A stretch of 64,000 nt of DNA, taken from assembly GCA_013044385.1 (NCBI GenBank), contig JABEUN010000071.1, positions 36,008 through 100,007 of the forward strand, in the 5' to 3' direction. Every line of letters begins with the position of its first letter. The first letter of the stretch is position 1. Source of the stretch: Acidimicrobiaceae bacterium (GTDB lineage Bacteria; Actinomycetota; Acidimicrobiia; Acidimicrobiales; Acidimicrobiaceae). This document shows positions 8,764 through 18,621 of this stretch, in pieces. A program made the position numbers and the translations under genes. The notes beneath the pieces are model-generated. The model did not search any database. It had not been told where the DNA came from and saw only the letters and a program-made list of their open reading frames with translations.

Positions 8764-9465
8764 TTGAAAAGTATTGGTATCAGTATGGGGCTACAGAGGT
8801 CGTACCGCTACGGGGTACACGTGGGGTACTCCGATGCGATTACCGAACTAGGTGCCGTTCCACTACACCTCTCCAGTGCCGCAATCGTCGGTCTCGTAGG
8901 GGGGCCAGATGCGATTGACCAGTACATCGACAAGGTCGTAGAAGGTTTAGACGCTGTCATTATCTCTGGTGGATGGGATGTCGCCCCCGCAATGTACGGC
9001 GAGGAAGCGTCCGAATGGGTAGAGGAGACCGAACCGGCCAGAGATATCCTCGAATCCTCACTGATAAGGGCCGCAATCAGACAGAACAAGAGGTTGCTTG
9101 CAATTTGTCGTGGAATTCAGATCCTGAACGTGACCCTAGGCGGAACGCTCTATCAGGACCTTCCGTCCTCGGGCTTCAACAACCATTCCGACACGGCAAA
9201 GGAGTACGAGCCGTCTCACGATTTGAGATTCGAACCAGACTCCTTGGTCTACAGCCTTACCGAAGGAGCAACCGCAGTCAATACGCTTCACCACCAAGCG
9301 ATCAAGGACCTGGCGCCTAGCCTTAAAGTGACGGCAACGGCGCCCGACGGTGTGATCGAGGCGGTAGAAGGCGAGAACATAATTGGTGTCCAGTGGCACC
9401 CAGAGCGGCTCTGGAAGAGCGACCGTAGACACCTAGGTACGTTCGCTTGGCTTGTAGGCGACTGA
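8764..9465 (+). CDS. Gamma-glutamyl hydrolase-type class I amidotransferase (peptidase C26)
   Basis: A 233-residue protein of the PuuD/peptidase C26 family. The catalytic Cys lies in LLAICRGIQILN and the His-Glu pair in GVQWHPERLW; IISGGWDVAP is the family oxyanion-side glycine motif. PuuD-type enzymes release glutamate from gamma-glutamyl amides such as gamma-glutamyl-GABA. TTG 8764 is preceded by AAGGAAAG. The gene is co-directional with the permease but separated by a perfect hairpin. With the GS-like ligase across the divergent promoter it completes a ligate-then-hydrolyse pair; no oxidase or aldehyde dehydrogenase of the full Puu pathway is present nearby. Confidence 0.88.
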   Translation: MKSIGISMGLQRSYRYGVHVGYSDAITELGAVPLHLSSAAIVGLVGGPDAIDQYIDKVVEGLDAVIISGGWDVAPAMYGEEASEWVEETEPARDILESSLIRAAIRQNKRLLAICRGIQILNVTLGGTLYQDLPSSGFNNHSDTAKEYEPSHDLRFEPDSLVYSLTEGATAVNTLHHQAIKDLAPSLKVTATAPDGVIEAVEGENIIGVQWHPERLWKSDRRHLGTFAWLVGD

Positions 9466-9467
9466 AC

Positions 9468-9498
9468 AATCTAGCTACGATTAAGACGTAGCTAGATT
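9468..9498 (+). terminator. 12-bp hairpin after the gamma-glutamyl hydrolase gene
   Basis: AATCTAGCTACG at 9468-9479 pairs perfectly with 9487-9498 around a 7-base loop, starting two bases after the TGA stop. Only a short T-rich stretch follows. Probable transcription terminator of the permease-hydrolase unit. Confidence 0.65.
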
Positions 9499-9607
9499 TC
9501 AGACCGTCAGCTAAAGCCACTTATTGGCGTACAGATCGCATACTGATGTGACCCGACCCTGACAATTAGTGGATTCCTTAAAGTTTTGCCTGAGGGTGGT
9601 CACATCC

Positions 9608-10825
9608 CTAACCGTCTACCCGATCTCTCTCGGGATCGCGCACACCGGGTATGAACACTACCAAACCCGCAATTACCGTGATAGCGCCACCGATCGCCAT
9701 TACCTGGCGAACGCCTATAAGTGCAGCCATTGAGCCGGCAAAGACAATCCCGATCGGTGCCAGGCCGAGTGAAAGCAACCAATCGATGGAACTTACCCTT
9801 CCCAAAAGCTCGTTCGGGACCATCCTCTGGATGAGTGGGTTCCAAAGCGCAACCCCGTAGATCAGAAAGATGGTCTCCACAAAGACGGCTACGCCAAAGA
9901 CGGCTACGCTCCCTGAAAATGCCGCCAAGAAGTCAGCTAATCCTGACAAGGACCAAGCGATCCACATTGCGGTGACATCTCTCTTTGGTGAGCCATATCG
10001 ACCAACGACCAGAGCACCGATCAGGCCACCTCCACCACCGGCTGCAAGTACGAGACCGAGATCCAAGGCACTCCCTTTAAGTACCTCCTTTACCATGAGG
10101 GGTCCAATAACTGCTGTAGGCGAGAATGCGATCGCATTGGCAACACTTGCAACCAGTGCCGTAACCCAGAGCCACCGGTTCGATCTGACGTAGTTAATCC
10201 CCTCCTTGAGCTCAGCTCGAAGTCGTGATCTCACTTCGCAAGCCTCGGGCTTAGATCCGTGGATCAACGCAAGGCAGACGCTGCTTGCTGCGAAAGTCCC
10301 GGCATCGAAAAGGAAACCAGTTCCCGTCCCGAACACCGAGACCACCAGTCCACCCAGTGCCGGCCCCGACAGTTGCGCCGTCAACTGTTGTGACGCCGAC
10401 ATAAGTCCGTTTCCATTAGCCAAAGCACCCACTGGAAGTAGCTCCGGGACGATCGCATTCGACGCTGGATAGAAGAACGCGTCCGCCAGACCGAATACTG
10501 CCGAAATGGCGATCAAACTACGGAAATCAAGTCTGTGGCGAAATTCTAACCATGCAAGCAGCAGGACCATAGCGCCTCTCGTCAGGTCGGAGCCGAGCAT
10601 GATAAGGCGTCTAGGGAGCCTATCGACGATCACGCCCGAAAAGAGCAATAAAATCAGCATCGGGAGGGTCCTGGCGGCAATCGCAAATGCGAGGGTGCGG
10701 GGAGTGTGATCGATACCCAAAGCCGCCAGCGCTAAGGCAACAGTAAAGACTCCGTCACCAATGAGAGAGATGCTCTGACCAACAAATAGCAGCGCGAAGT
10801 CTCGCGACTTCAATGATTCGAACAT
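9608..10825 (-). CDS. Major facilitator superfamily transporter
   Basis: A 405-residue membrane protein with about twelve hydrophobic segments and an early FVGQSISLIGDGVFTVALA segment, typical of the MFS_3 / macrolide-efflux-like (MefA/enterobactin exporter) branch. The cytoplasmic loop after helix 2 reads VDRLPRRLIM, the usual motif A region. It begins with ATG 10825, downstream of trpE on the same strand but separated by 68 bases, and may be a separate unit. Substrate not predictable; drug or small-molecule export is the common role for this branch. Confidence 0.85.
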   Translation of the reverse strand: MFESLKSRDFALLFVGQSISLIGDGVFTVALALAALGIDHTPRTLAFAIAARTLPMLILLLFSGVIVDRLPRRLIMLGSDLTRGAMVLLLAWLEFRHRLDFRSLIAISAVFGLADAFFYPASNAIVPELLPVGALANGNGLMSASQQLTAQLSGPALGGLVVSVFGTGTGFLFDAGTFAASSVCLALIHGSKPEACEVRSRLRAELKEGINYVRSNRWLWVTALVASVANAIAFSPTAVIGPLMVKEVLKGSALDLGLVLAAGGGGGLIGALVVGRYGSPKRDVTAMWIAWSLSGLADFLAAFSGSVAVFGVAVFVETIFLIYGVALWNPLIQRMVPNELLGRVSSIDWLLSLGLAPIGIVFAGSMAALIGVRQVMAIGGAITVIAGLVVFIPGVRDPERDRVDG

Positions 10826-10893
10826 TCACACCTGAGATCTAACAGCAAGACGTGCAGGACGCTTTAGCCGATCCATCGCAATTCAGATCAGCA

Positions 10894-12417
10894 CTACTTC
10901 TTAGAAAACGCCACCTCGGCCGATGCTACCACCGAAAGAATTGACTTAGCCTTATTCAGACACTCCTCATCTTCGGACTTAGGATCTGAGTCAGCAACGA
11001 TTCCAGCACCTGCTTGCATGTACGCGTTCGACTCGCGGTCCACGAATAGTGTTCTTATGGCAATGGCGACGTCAAGGTTGCCTGCAAGATCGATGTAGCC
11101 GACGACGCCTGCGTATGGTCCACGTCTAGTCTTTTCAAGCTCATCGATAATCTCCATCGCCCTCACCTTCGGCGATCCCGATACCGTTCCTGCGGGTATG
11201 GTCGCCTTCAGGACATCAAATGGTCCGAGTCCCTCCTTGAGGGTCGAAGAGACCTGAGACGTCATGTGGATCACGCTCGAGTACTTCTCGATTGTCATCA
11301 ACTCATCGACCTTCTCGGTACCGAACACCGCGACGCGGCCCACGTCATTGCGAGCGAGGTCCACCAGCATGATGTGCTCGGCAATCTCTTTGGGATTCTC
11401 ACCCAATTCGGCGGCGAGCCTCGCATCCTCAAACTCGTTGGCTCCCCTCGGTCGAGTTCCGGCAATCGGTCTAGTGGTGACCCGGCCGTGATCGAGTTTC
11501 ACAAGCGCCTCAGGCGAAGAGCCCACTACCTCGACTGATTCAGTCCTGACGAAATACATGTAAGGGGATGGATTCGCTACCCTAAGTGCCCTATAGAGCT
11601 CGAATGCCGGGACTTTCAATTTGAAATCGAAGCGCTGAGAAATCACTACCTGAAAGACGTCACCCGACGCGATGAACTCCTTTGCAACTTCAACAGCACC
11701 CATGTACTCCGCCGGAGAGAAGGTTCTTGTGAACTCTGGGAGCGAGGAGGTACGTATAGGAAACTCCACCAACTCCGGGCCATTGCGATCTGAGATCGAC
11801 TGGGCCATCTCATCCAGACCCACTACCGCCGCGTTATAAATCTCCCCCAAGAGATCAGGAGGTTCCGAACCAGACAGGACTACGTTCTTGATGAGGGTTA
11901 GGCTCTGTTCGAAGTGGTCGAATGCGCAAATTTCGCCAATTAGAGACATCTCGGCAATCGGAAGGTTGCGATCATCGGCTTTGGGTTTGGCTAGTTGTTC
12001 CAATTCGCGCACGGTGTCGTAGCCGAGGTATCCGACGAAGCCTGATGTAAGCGGTGGGTGTGCCTTGTGAGCTGCCACATTCAAGGAGTCCACAATCAGC
12101 TCCAAATTAGTGAATATGCCACCTTCGGGATCGATGCTGTAAGTCGACAGCACCCCTGAGCCAGTTAATCCCGAGTCATCCAGCCGCAACGTGCCAAGAT
12201 TTGAACGACCAACGAATGAGAATCGGGACCAACGTTGCCCCTGCTCGACCGACTCTAAAAGGAAGCCTTCGCCAGTGCCCACCAATTTGTGGAAAATTGT
12301 AAGCGGCGTCTCCGCGTCTGCGAGGAGTCTGGCGGACACTGGAATAACGTTGAACTCCGTCGCCAGCTCCTGGAATTCTGCTACGGAGGGTGGCCAAATT
12401 CTTTTCAACTCAGGCAT
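10894..12417 (-). CDS. trpE: Anthranilate synthase component I
   Basis: A 507-residue chorismate-utilising enzyme that makes anthranilate with TrpG. The C-terminal half has [19 protein letters not shown], the [18 protein letters not shown] motif and [11 protein letters not shown], all expected for TrpE. The N-terminal [19 protein letters not shown] carries the LLES element that binds tryptophan, so feedback inhibition is likely. It overlaps hisI by 8 bases and so is translationally coupled to the end of the histidine operon. No trpG is adjacent. ATG 12417. Confidence 0.95.
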   Translation of the reverse strand: MPELKRIWPPSVAEFQELATEFNVIPVSARLLADAETPLTIFHKLVGTGEGFLLESVEQGQRWSRFSFVGRSNLGTLRLDDSGLTGSGVLSTYSIDPEGGIFTNLELIVDSLNVAAHKAHPPLTSGFVGYLGYDTVRELEQLAKPKADDRNLPIAEMSLIGEICAFDHFEQSLTLIKNVVLSGSEPPDLLGEIYNAAVVGLDEMAQSISDRNGPELVEFPIRTSSLPEFTRTFSPAEYMGAVEVAKEFIASGDVFQVVISQRFDFKLKVPAFELYRALRVANPSPYMYFVRTESVEVVGSSPEALVKLDHGRVTTRPIAGTRPRGANEFEDARLAAELGENPKEIAEHIMLVDLARNDVGRVAVFGTEKVDELMTIEKYSSVIHMTSQVSSTLKEGLGPFDVLKATIPAGTVSGSPKVRAMEIIDELEKTRRGPYAGVVGYIDLAGNLDVAIAIRTLFVDRESNAYMQAGAGIVADSDPKSEDEECLNKAKSILSVVASAEVAFSKK

Positions 12418-12790
12418 CTGTACCCGGCCTATCGGCTACCAAGTTGAAAAAGCAACTGTAAGCGCCAGTATGACAAGCACCACTTCCCTTCTGGTCGACC
12501 TCGACCAAAAGGGTGTCTAAGTCGCAGTCCGCTCTGATGTGTCGGACCAACTGCACATCGCCCGAAGTTTCACCTTTTGGCCAGAGTTCTTCCCTCGATC
12601 TCGAATAGAACCAGGTGCGACCCGAGGTGATCGTGAGTTCGAGAGACTTTCGATTCATCCAGGCCATCATCAGCACTTCACGACTAGTCGACTCGATAAC
12701 AATCGCCGGAATCAGCCCAAGCTCGTTGAATCGGAGTTCGTCAATATCGAACTCCTGTGCACCTTCAGGAGGAGTTGACTCGATGCTCAT
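12410..12790 (-). CDS. hisI: Phosphoribosyl-AMP cyclohydrolase
   Basis: 126 residues, third step of histidine synthesis. Motifs are [33 protein letters not shown] and the Zn/Mg-binding [11 protein letters not shown] plus [13 protein letters not shown]. It is the stand-alone HisI, without a fused HisE. Its start overlaps the stop of the GroES-like gene by four bases and its stop overlaps trpE. Confidence 0.95.
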   Translation of the reverse strand: MSIESTPPEGAQEFDIDELRFNELGLIPAIVIESTSREVLMMAWMNRKSLELTITSGRTWFYSRSREELWPKGETSGDVQLVRHIRADCDLDTLLVEVDQKGSGACHTGAYSCFFNLVADRPGTDA

Positions 12791-13176
12791 AGGTATAGGC
12801 CCGTGCCGCTTTCGGAGGGCTCAGTTGCCACCGCGTGGATGTCGCGCTCCCGCAGAATTAGATAGGTCTCCCCTGCCACCTCGACCTCGTAGCGCTCCTC
12901 GGGATCGAATAGGATTCTGTCGCCGACTTTGATCGACCTGACGTTAGGCCCAACCGCAAATACATCTGCCCAGCTCAGCCGCTTCGCCACTTGGGCTGTT
13001 GCTGGAATCAAGATACCTGACCTGGACTGGCGTTCACCTTCTGTGTTCGGCTGGGACACAAGTACACGATCGGCCAGTACACCGATGGTCAGCTTGACAC
13101 CCTTGCCTGACGAGCTAGATCCTGAGGATCTTGCTAGCTGATCGGACGGGCTGTTGGAGGACATGTTGTTACTCAT
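12787..13176 (-). CDS. GroES-like (Cpn10) protein inside the his-trp operon
   Basis: About 129 residues. From residue ~28 on it follows the Cpn10 fold: VLADRVLV, a mobile-loop-like [27 protein letters not shown] and a C-terminal [15 protein letters not shown]. Before this it has a Ser/Asn-rich, probably disordered tail of about 25 residues not found in standard GroES. No groEL is near. Start ATG 13176 is chosen; the frame is open to a GTG at 13224 and an ATG at 13164 is also possible, none with a clear ribosome-binding site. It lies between hisF and hisI with a four-base overlap into hisI, so it is cotranscribed. A paralogue of the housekeeping GroES is the likeliest identity. Confidence 0.8.
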   Translation of the reverse strand: MSNNMSSNSPSDQLARSSGSSSSGKGVKLTIGVLADRVLVSQPNTEGERQSRSGILIPATAQVAKRLSWADVFAVGPNVRSIKVGDRILFDPEERYEVEVAGETYLILRERDIHAVATEPSESGTGLYL

Positions 13177-13253
13177 TCTGCAACCATTCAACCCACTGGA
13201 CCCAGGATTCCTGCCGGACGTCACCGCATTCGAAGGTTATGTCTGGCTATAGT

Positions 13254-14021
13254 TCAGGCTCCAGAGGGCCGCACAGAAACCCCAGCCGCCGCGAGTTCAC
13301 GCTTCACTTCGGCAATAGAGAACTCTCCATAGTGGAATACCGACGCAGCAAGTAGTCCGGTGGCACGACCCAGTAGTGCACCTTCGACAAAATGACTCAA
13401 CTTACCCACTCCGCCGGAGGCTACTACCGGCACATTCGTTGCTGCGCATATAGCGGAGGTCAGCTCGACATCAAAGCCAGACTTTGTGCCGTCTCTGTCC
13501 ATCGAGGTGACCAAGAGTTCCCCTGCGCCAAGTCCCACCACAGAACGCGCCCACTCAATTGCATCGAGTTCGGTCGGATTCCTTCCACCATGAGTAAACA
13601 CAGCAAAACTCCCACTCTCATCCCGTCGGGCATCGATGGCCACCACAACACACTGACTACCGAACTCCCGAGCAAGCTCGGTGATGAGCTTTGGTCTCTG
13701 AATCGCCGAAGTGTTCACCGATACCTTGTCAGCACCTGCCCGAAGCAGGGCTCTAGCGCCTTCCACATCGGAAATACCACCTCCCACCGTTAGGGGGATG
13801 AACACCTGATCTGCGGTCCGTCGAACCAGGTCCACCATGGTCCCACGACCTTCAACCGAAGCTGAGATATCGAGAAATACTATTTCGTCAGCTCCCTCGG
13901 TGTCGTAAAACGACGCCAGTTCTACGGGATCTCCTGCATCTTTTAGGTCCACGAAGTTGACACCTTTGACAACTCGCCCTTCAGCCACATCGAGACAGGG
14001 GATGACACGGACTATCTCCAC
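13254..14021 (-). CDS. hisF: Imidazole glycerol phosphate synthase, cyclase subunit
   Basis: 255 residues, (beta/alpha)8 barrel. Catalytic Asp of [16 protein letters not shown] and the second of [12 protein letters not shown] are both present, along with phosphate-binding [10 protein letters not shown] and ASGGVG. It works with HisH to form imidazole glycerol phosphate and AICAR. It overlaps hisA by ten bases. Confidence 0.97.
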   Translation of the reverse strand: MEIVRVIPCLDVAEGRVVKGVNFVDLKDAGDPVELASFYDTEGADEIVFLDISASVEGRGTMVDLVRRTADQVFIPLTVGGGISDVEGARALLRAGADKVSVNTSAIQRPKLITELAREFGSQCVVVAIDARRDESGSFAVFTHGGRNPTELDAIEWARSVVGLGAGELLVTSMDRDGTKSGFDVELTSAICAATNVPVVASGGVGKLSHFVEGALLGRATGLLAASVFHYGEFSIAEVKRELAAAGVSVRPSGA

Positions 14022-14752
14022 AGTTCAATAACCTCTGAAAGCTCTATTCGTCTGTCATGAATTGCCCTACCAACAACCACGGAATGGACGCCTCGTTCTA
14101 GGGTCGGGGACCGCAACTCTGCGAGCCTCTCCAGATCGGCTAAGTCAGATACACCGCCCGATGCGATCAATTCCATATCCGTTTCGTCGAGAATCATGCA
14201 ATAAGTGTCAAGGTCGGGTCCAGTCAGCATCCCATCCCGTCCGACATCGGTGGCAAGAACGTACGACGCACCCATCTCCTCCGACCGCGCCAAAGTCTCC
14301 CTTAGCGTCAAACCCGAGCCACTAGTCCAACCACGCACCTGAACCATGGGAATGCCACTTTCGACCCGGTAGTCCAGTGACACCACTACCTCAATCTGAA
14401 CTTCGGATATGACATCTGCTATAAAGCCTGGCTCTTCGACAGCTCTAGTACCCAATACCAATCTCTTGACACCGATTTCATAGAGAGCAACAGCGTTCGC
14501 CAGCGTCCTGACTCCCCCACCCACCTGAACGGAGAGCTGAGTACTCCGGACAATCTCGGCAATCTCGTCACTATTGTTTCCGTCGCCCTTTGCGGCGTTC
14601 AAATCCACCAGATGTAGCCAAGTTGCACCTGACTCAGCTATCCAGGTCGCCGCCTCCATGGGCTCGGAGTAGTCGATACGTGAGTTGAAATCACCCATTC
14701 TCAGTCGGACACAGCGACCATCGAGAATATCTATCGCGGGAATGACCTCCAT
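14012..14752 (-). CDS. hisA: Phosphoribosyl isomerase (ProFAR isomerase)
   Basis: 246 residues. [20 protein letters not shown] and [16 protein letters not shown] carry the two catalytic Asp residues, and QVGGGVR and ASGGVSDL the phosphate-binding loops. Some actinobacteria use a bifunctional PriA that also isomerises PRA for tryptophan synthesis; whether this one does cannot be told here, but the presence of trpE in the operon and scattered trp genes makes it worth testing. One-base overlap with hisH. Confidence 0.94.
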   Translation of the reverse strand: MEVIPAIDILDGRCVRLRMGDFNSRIDYSEPMEAATWIAESGATWLHLVDLNAAKGDGNNSDEIAEIVRSTQLSVQVGGGVRTLANAVALYEIGVKRLVLGTRAVEEPGFIADVISEVQIEVVVSLDYRVESGIPMVQVRGWTSGSGLTLRETLARSEEMGASYVLATDVGRDGMLTGPDLDTYCMILDETDMELIASGGVSDLADLERLAELRSPTLERGVHSVVVGRAIHDRRIELSEVIELWR

Positions 14753-15405
14753 CAGCGTCGAAGAACTGAGTTGCAGAGCTCAGAAAAGTTACCCAGTATC
14801 CGGAGCCCAACGTCAGACGATTTCTCCGGGTGGAACTGGACACCGAAGAGATTACCTGTCCCCACTGAAGCCGAGAAGTCAACACCATACGTGCAGGCTG
14901 AGGTGGTCTCTGGACCTACATCGACTGCATATGAGTGGACAAAATAGACAAAGTCATTCTCTGTCAAGCCTGCAAAGAGCCGAACGTCACCAGAATGGTT
15001 GATCTGGATTCTGTTCCACTGCATCTGTGGAAGACGTACTGCACCCCTAAGCCGCCTGACTGTGCCTGGAAGAAGCGCAAGTCCGTCGATATCAGGCGAC
15101 TCTTCGGAGCCCTCGTAGAGCATCTGCATGCCAACACAGATGCCCAGCGTCGGAACTCCGGCTGAGATCATCTCCCTTATCGGAGCTTCGAAACCGGCTT
15201 CACGGAACGCTGTGATCGTTGACCCATATGCACCGACTCCTGGGATGACAACCCCGGCCGGCTGACCTAGACGGTCAGGATCAGATACCAGTCGAGCATC
15301 GGCACCAACCCGCAACAGTGCCTTCTCAGCAGATCGGAGGTTTCCGATACCGTAGTCGATCACTGCAATCACAGGTACAACACCGCCTCTACGTCGGTCC
15401 GACAC
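14752..15405 (-). CDS. hisH: Imidazole glycerol phosphate synthase, glutaminase subunit
   Basis: 217 residues, class I glutamine amidotransferase. AVIDYGIGNLRS begins the domain, the nucleophile is in LGICVGMQMLYEGSEE and the His-Glu pair is in GVQFHPEKS. The GTG at 15405 gives a short extension before the typical IAVIDYG start; an internal start nearby is possible. Ammonia produced passes to HisF. Confidence 0.96.
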   Translation of the reverse strand: MSDRRRGGVVPVIAVIDYGIGNLRSAEKALLRVGADARLVSDPDRLGQPAGVVIPGVGAYGSTITAFREAGFEAPIREMISAGVPTLGICVGMQMLYEGSEESPDIDGLALLPGTVRRLRGAVRLPQMQWNRIQINHSGDVRLFAGLTENDFVYFVHSYAVDVGPETTSACTYGVDFSASVGTGNLFGVQFHPEKSSDVGLRILGNFSELCNSVLRR

Positions 15406-15462
15406 AGCTTTGAATAAGTACCCAATATCAACATCGGTGAGGAAGTTCGAAGCTCAGTCAAC

Positions 15463-16053
15463 TTAGAGAAGTCCCTTGGTAGAGGGAACCGTGGCGTCAC
15501 CGGTAACTCTTAGAGCAACTTTCAGCGCCCTTGCAAACCCCTTGAATGTCGCCTCAAGCAGATGATGGGTGTTCTTTCCCCGAACACTTTCAATGTGCAA
15601 TGTGCAGCGCGCCGCGTTTACAAAGGCACGGAAGAACTCCTCGGCGAGTTGCGGATCCATACCCGGAGCTCCAAGTGGAAGCGGATTCTCGAACCGTACA
15701 TCGTAGAAGAGGTAGGCACGCCCGGATAGGTCTAACGCCACTTTGACCAGTGCTTCATCTAGAACCAAATCCACCGAGGAGAATCGTTCGATACCAGCTT
15801 TGTTGCCCAATGCCTCTGCGAATGCCTCTCCAAGCAGTATCCCAGTATCTTCCACCAGATGGTGTAGGTCGACATCGAGATCCCCAGTTGCAACGACCTC
15901 CAAGTCCATCCCGCCATGTCTTGCAAGCTGTGCCAGCATGTGGTCGAAGAATGGTATCCCCGTAGCGACTTCGAAGTTTCCGCCGCCGTCCAGTGCCAAA
16001 GAGATCCTTATCCTGGTCTCTAGAGTTTCCCTCTCAAGAACTGCTCGGCGCAT
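15463..16053 (-). CDS. hisB: Imidazoleglycerol-phosphate dehydratase
   Basis: 196 residues, monofunctional HisB dehydratase with the metal-binding motifs FFDHML, DLHHLVEDTG and the second-half LHIESVRGKNTHHLLEATFK. Length is typical of the single-domain form. The interval to hisH is 57 bases and to hisC 79 bases, the largest gaps in the operon. Confidence 0.97.
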   Translation of the reverse strand: MRRAVLERETLETRIRISLALDGGGNFEVATGIPFFDHMLAQLARHGGMDLEVVATGDLDVDLHHLVEDTGILLGEAFAEALGNKAGIERFSSVDLVLDEALVKVALDLSGRAYLFYDVRFENPLPLGAPGMDPQLAEEFFRAFVNAARCTLHIESVRGKNTHHLLEATFKGFARALKVALRVTGDATVPSTKGLL

Positions 16054-16132
16054 CGATGACCTTTCGGACTTGGAATTCAGCTACGACCCTGAACGCTTGA
16101 ATAGATGACAAACTTACCCTTCCTGGCCTCCT

Positions 16133-17197
16133 CTACGAACCTACGACAACGAGCGCCCTGGACAATGCTTCGAGCAGGCGCTCATGTTCGACCTCAGTAC
16201 CAGCAGTGATCCGAAGGCAATTACCCAGGCCAGGCCAGGACGTGCAGTTGCGCACGAGCACAGAAGCTGATACCAACTCCTCCCAGATCCGGTTCCCGTC
16301 GATTTCACCAAAGTCAACCAAGAGAAAGTTTGCATCTGATGGGTAGACATCGAGCCCGAGCTCGGTCATTGAGCGGGATAGTCTGTCCCGCCTAGCGATC
16401 ACCTCGGCCACAGCCGACTCTGCCTGTTCGATGAAGTCAAGCGAGGTAAGAACCAACGCCTGTTTAAGCGAGTCAAGGTGGTACGGGAGCACCACCTCAT
16501 CGAGAACAGCTATCGTCTCTGGCACGGCTATGCAGTAACCAAATCGGGCACCCGCCATTGCGAAGGCCTTAGAGAACGTCCTTGTCTGCACGACGTTTGG
16601 AAGTTCCGCTCTCGTCCATGGCTTACTCGAGAACTCAACGTACGCCTCGTCAAAAACCACCAGTCTGTCCCCACTGCTGGCGGCCACCTGAAGCAGTTCG
16701 GAGGACAAACTCTCGCCGGTTGGATTATTCGGAGAGCAAAGAAAAGTTAAGTCTGGCTGGACTTCGTCCAACATATTTCCATATTCACCCACGGTCAACT
16801 CGTGTGTGTTACGTCTAAACCTTATCTCCACATTAGCCCCTGTGTTACGGGCGATCTGGGAGTGCATTGCGTAAGTGGGCTCGATTACTAAAGCAGTGCG
16901 GCCAGACCCTGCAAATCCTAAGCAGATTGTCTGAAGTACCTCATTTGAGCCGTTTCCAGCGAACACCTCTTGCGGTGAGACACCGTCGCGTTCTGCCAGT
17001 GCCTCCCTTACCTGATGATATGAGCGGTCGGGATACCGGTTGATTTGCACCTCGCGCACTCTCTGGTTCAACCGTTGGTAGAAACCCTCTGGGAGACTTT
17101 CAGACGACTCATTGGAGTTCAGCCTCACCTCGACGTCGAGTTGAGGTGAGTAGTAGCCCGCTCTGAGTCCAAGGCCAGACCTTGGCTTCACCATCAC
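16133..17197 (-). CDS. hisC: Histidinol-phosphate aminotransferase
   Basis: 354 residues, PLP-dependent class II aminotransferase. LNSNES at the start, NRYPD, GNGSNEV, SPNNPTG, VFDEAYVEF and the Schiff-base lysine in TRTFSKAFAMAGARFGY are visible. It overlaps hisD by four bases. Confidence 0.96.
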   Translation of the reverse strand: MMVKPRSGLGLRAGYYSPQLDVEVRLNSNESSESLPEGFYQRLNQRVREVQINRYPDRSYHQVREALAERDGVSPQEVFAGNGSNEVLQTICLGFAGSGRTALVIEPTYAMHSQIARNTGANVEIRFRRNTHELTVGEYGNMLDEVQPDLTFLCSPNNPTGESLSSELLQVAASSGDRLVVFDEAYVEFSSKPWTRAELPNVVQTRTFSKAFAMAGARFGYCIAVPETIAVLDEVVLPYHLDSLKQALVLTSLDFIEQAESAVAEVIARRDRLSRSMTELGLDVYPSDANFLLVDFGEIDGNRIWEELVSASVLVRNCTSWPGLGNCLRITAGTEVEHERLLEALSRALVVVGS

Positions 17198-18504
17198 CTA
17201 CCGCCTCTGTAACTATCAGCTGCACTGCCCATTCTCATTGCAACAGACTGACCATGGGCATAAAGACCCTCGGTCTCTGCGATCCTCTCCACTGCCCAAC
17301 CCGCCTCCGAGAGGCCCGCGGGAGTGACCGTGACGAAGTGGACGAACTTGAGGAAGTCGTGAACCCTAAGGGCTGACGAGAACCTTGCGGACCCGAAGGT
17401 TGGAAGTACGTGAGAAGGTCCTGCTACATAATCTCCAAAACTTGCCGGCGAGTACGGTCCGTAAAAGACAGCACCCGCGTTGACAACCAGATCTAGATCC
17501 TCCGCGGCATCGGAATAGAGGAGCTCGAGGTGCTCTGGCGCTATCTCATTCGCAATCTCAAGCGCCTGCTGGCGGTCCCTGACAAGTGCCACATATCCGC
17601 CCTCGTCCAAAGTGGATCGAATCTGTACGCCGCGTGGTGACTCCGAGACGATCCGGTCAACCTCTTGATCAACCTCAGCTGCGTACTCTTCGTCCCACGT
17701 GATCAACCAAGCAAGACCGTCCGGACCGTGCTCTGCCTGCACCACTATGTCGACTGCAGCCCAGCTTGATGGAACGCTCCGATCAGCCACGACAACCACC
17801 TCAGATGGTCCTGCAAAGGAGGACGGCATGGCAACCTCACCGGCTACCTCGCGCTTTGCAACGGAGACGAACACATTTCCCGGTCCGACGATTACATCAA
17901 CCTTCGGGACTGTCCCTGTCCCATAGGCGAGTCCAGCAACAGCCTGAGCGCCACCAACGGCAAAGACCCTGTCTACACCTGCGATCTTGGCAGCCGCCAA
18001 AGTGGCAGAATCAACCTTTCCGTCAGACCTGGGCGGTGTAACTAGGTACACCTCCGACACTCCAGCCACTTTCGCCGGAATTGCGGTCATCAAAACTGTG
18101 GACGGATACCTTGCCAGACCACCTGGGACATAGCAACCCGCCCTGTGCATTGGAATCGGCCTATGGGTTACCTTGATTCCGTTTGCCTCGAACCCTTTAG
18201 CCCCTTCTAGCTCCAACCGGTGATAGCCTTCTATCGAATCTGCGGCGAGCAAAAGAGCATCCATGAGTTCCTTTGGCAGCTGACGATATGCGTCGTCTAT
18301 CTCGCTCCTCGGTACCTCAATATTGGTCAAAGTGGCGCCATCGAACTTGGCCGTCAGCTCCAGTAGCGCCGCATCTCCCTCAGCCCTCACTTGGGCGATG
18401 ATCGCACGGACAGCCTCCACCGGCAACTCATGGGTGATCTTCGGTCGTGGGATAAGACCCAAGTATCCCGTATGGACGTCTCTTAAATCAAGCTTCGAAA
18501 GCAA
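17194..18504 (-). CDS. hisD: Histidinol dehydrogenase
   Basis: 436 residues, first gene of the operon, zinc-dependent oxidation of histidinol to histidine. Signatures include HRPIPMHRAGCYVPGG, VGPGNVFV, AGPSEVVVVAD, AEHGPDG and the metal-site APEHLELL. TTG 18504 has a GGAG about nine bases upstream. hisG and hisE are not in the window, so the pathway is split. The operon promoter should lie in 18505-18621, where TAGACT at about 18536-18541 on the minus strand is a possible -10. Confidence 0.96.
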   Translation of the reverse strand: MLSKLDLRDVHTGYLGLIPRPKITHELPVEAVRAIIAQVRAEGDAALLELTAKFDGATLTNIEVPRSEIDDAYRQLPKELMDALLLAADSIEGYHRLELEGAKGFEANGIKVTHRPIPMHRAGCYVPGGLARYPSTVLMTAIPAKVAGVSEVYLVTPPRSDGKVDSATLAAAKIAGVDRVFAVGGAQAVAGLAYGTGTVPKVDVIVGPGNVFVSVAKREVAGEVAMPSSFAGPSEVVVVADRSVPSSWAAVDIVVQAEHGPDGLAWLITWDEEYAAEVDQEVDRIVSESPRGVQIRSTLDEGGYVALVRDRQQALEIANEIAPEHLELLYSDAAEDLDLVVNAGAVFYGPYSPASFGDYVAGPSHVLPTFGSARFSSALRVHDFLKFVHFVTVTPAGLSEAGWAVERIAETEGLYAHGQSVAMRMGSAADSYRGGR

Positions 18505-18621
18505 TGCGGCAACTCCGTGATCCTGTCAGCTACTGAGAGTCTAAAAACTACGCTCCCCGCTCAACCGGAAGAGGCCTAAATTGGTAAAGAAGTCCGCATC
18601 AAACGAAATGGTTGTCACAAC

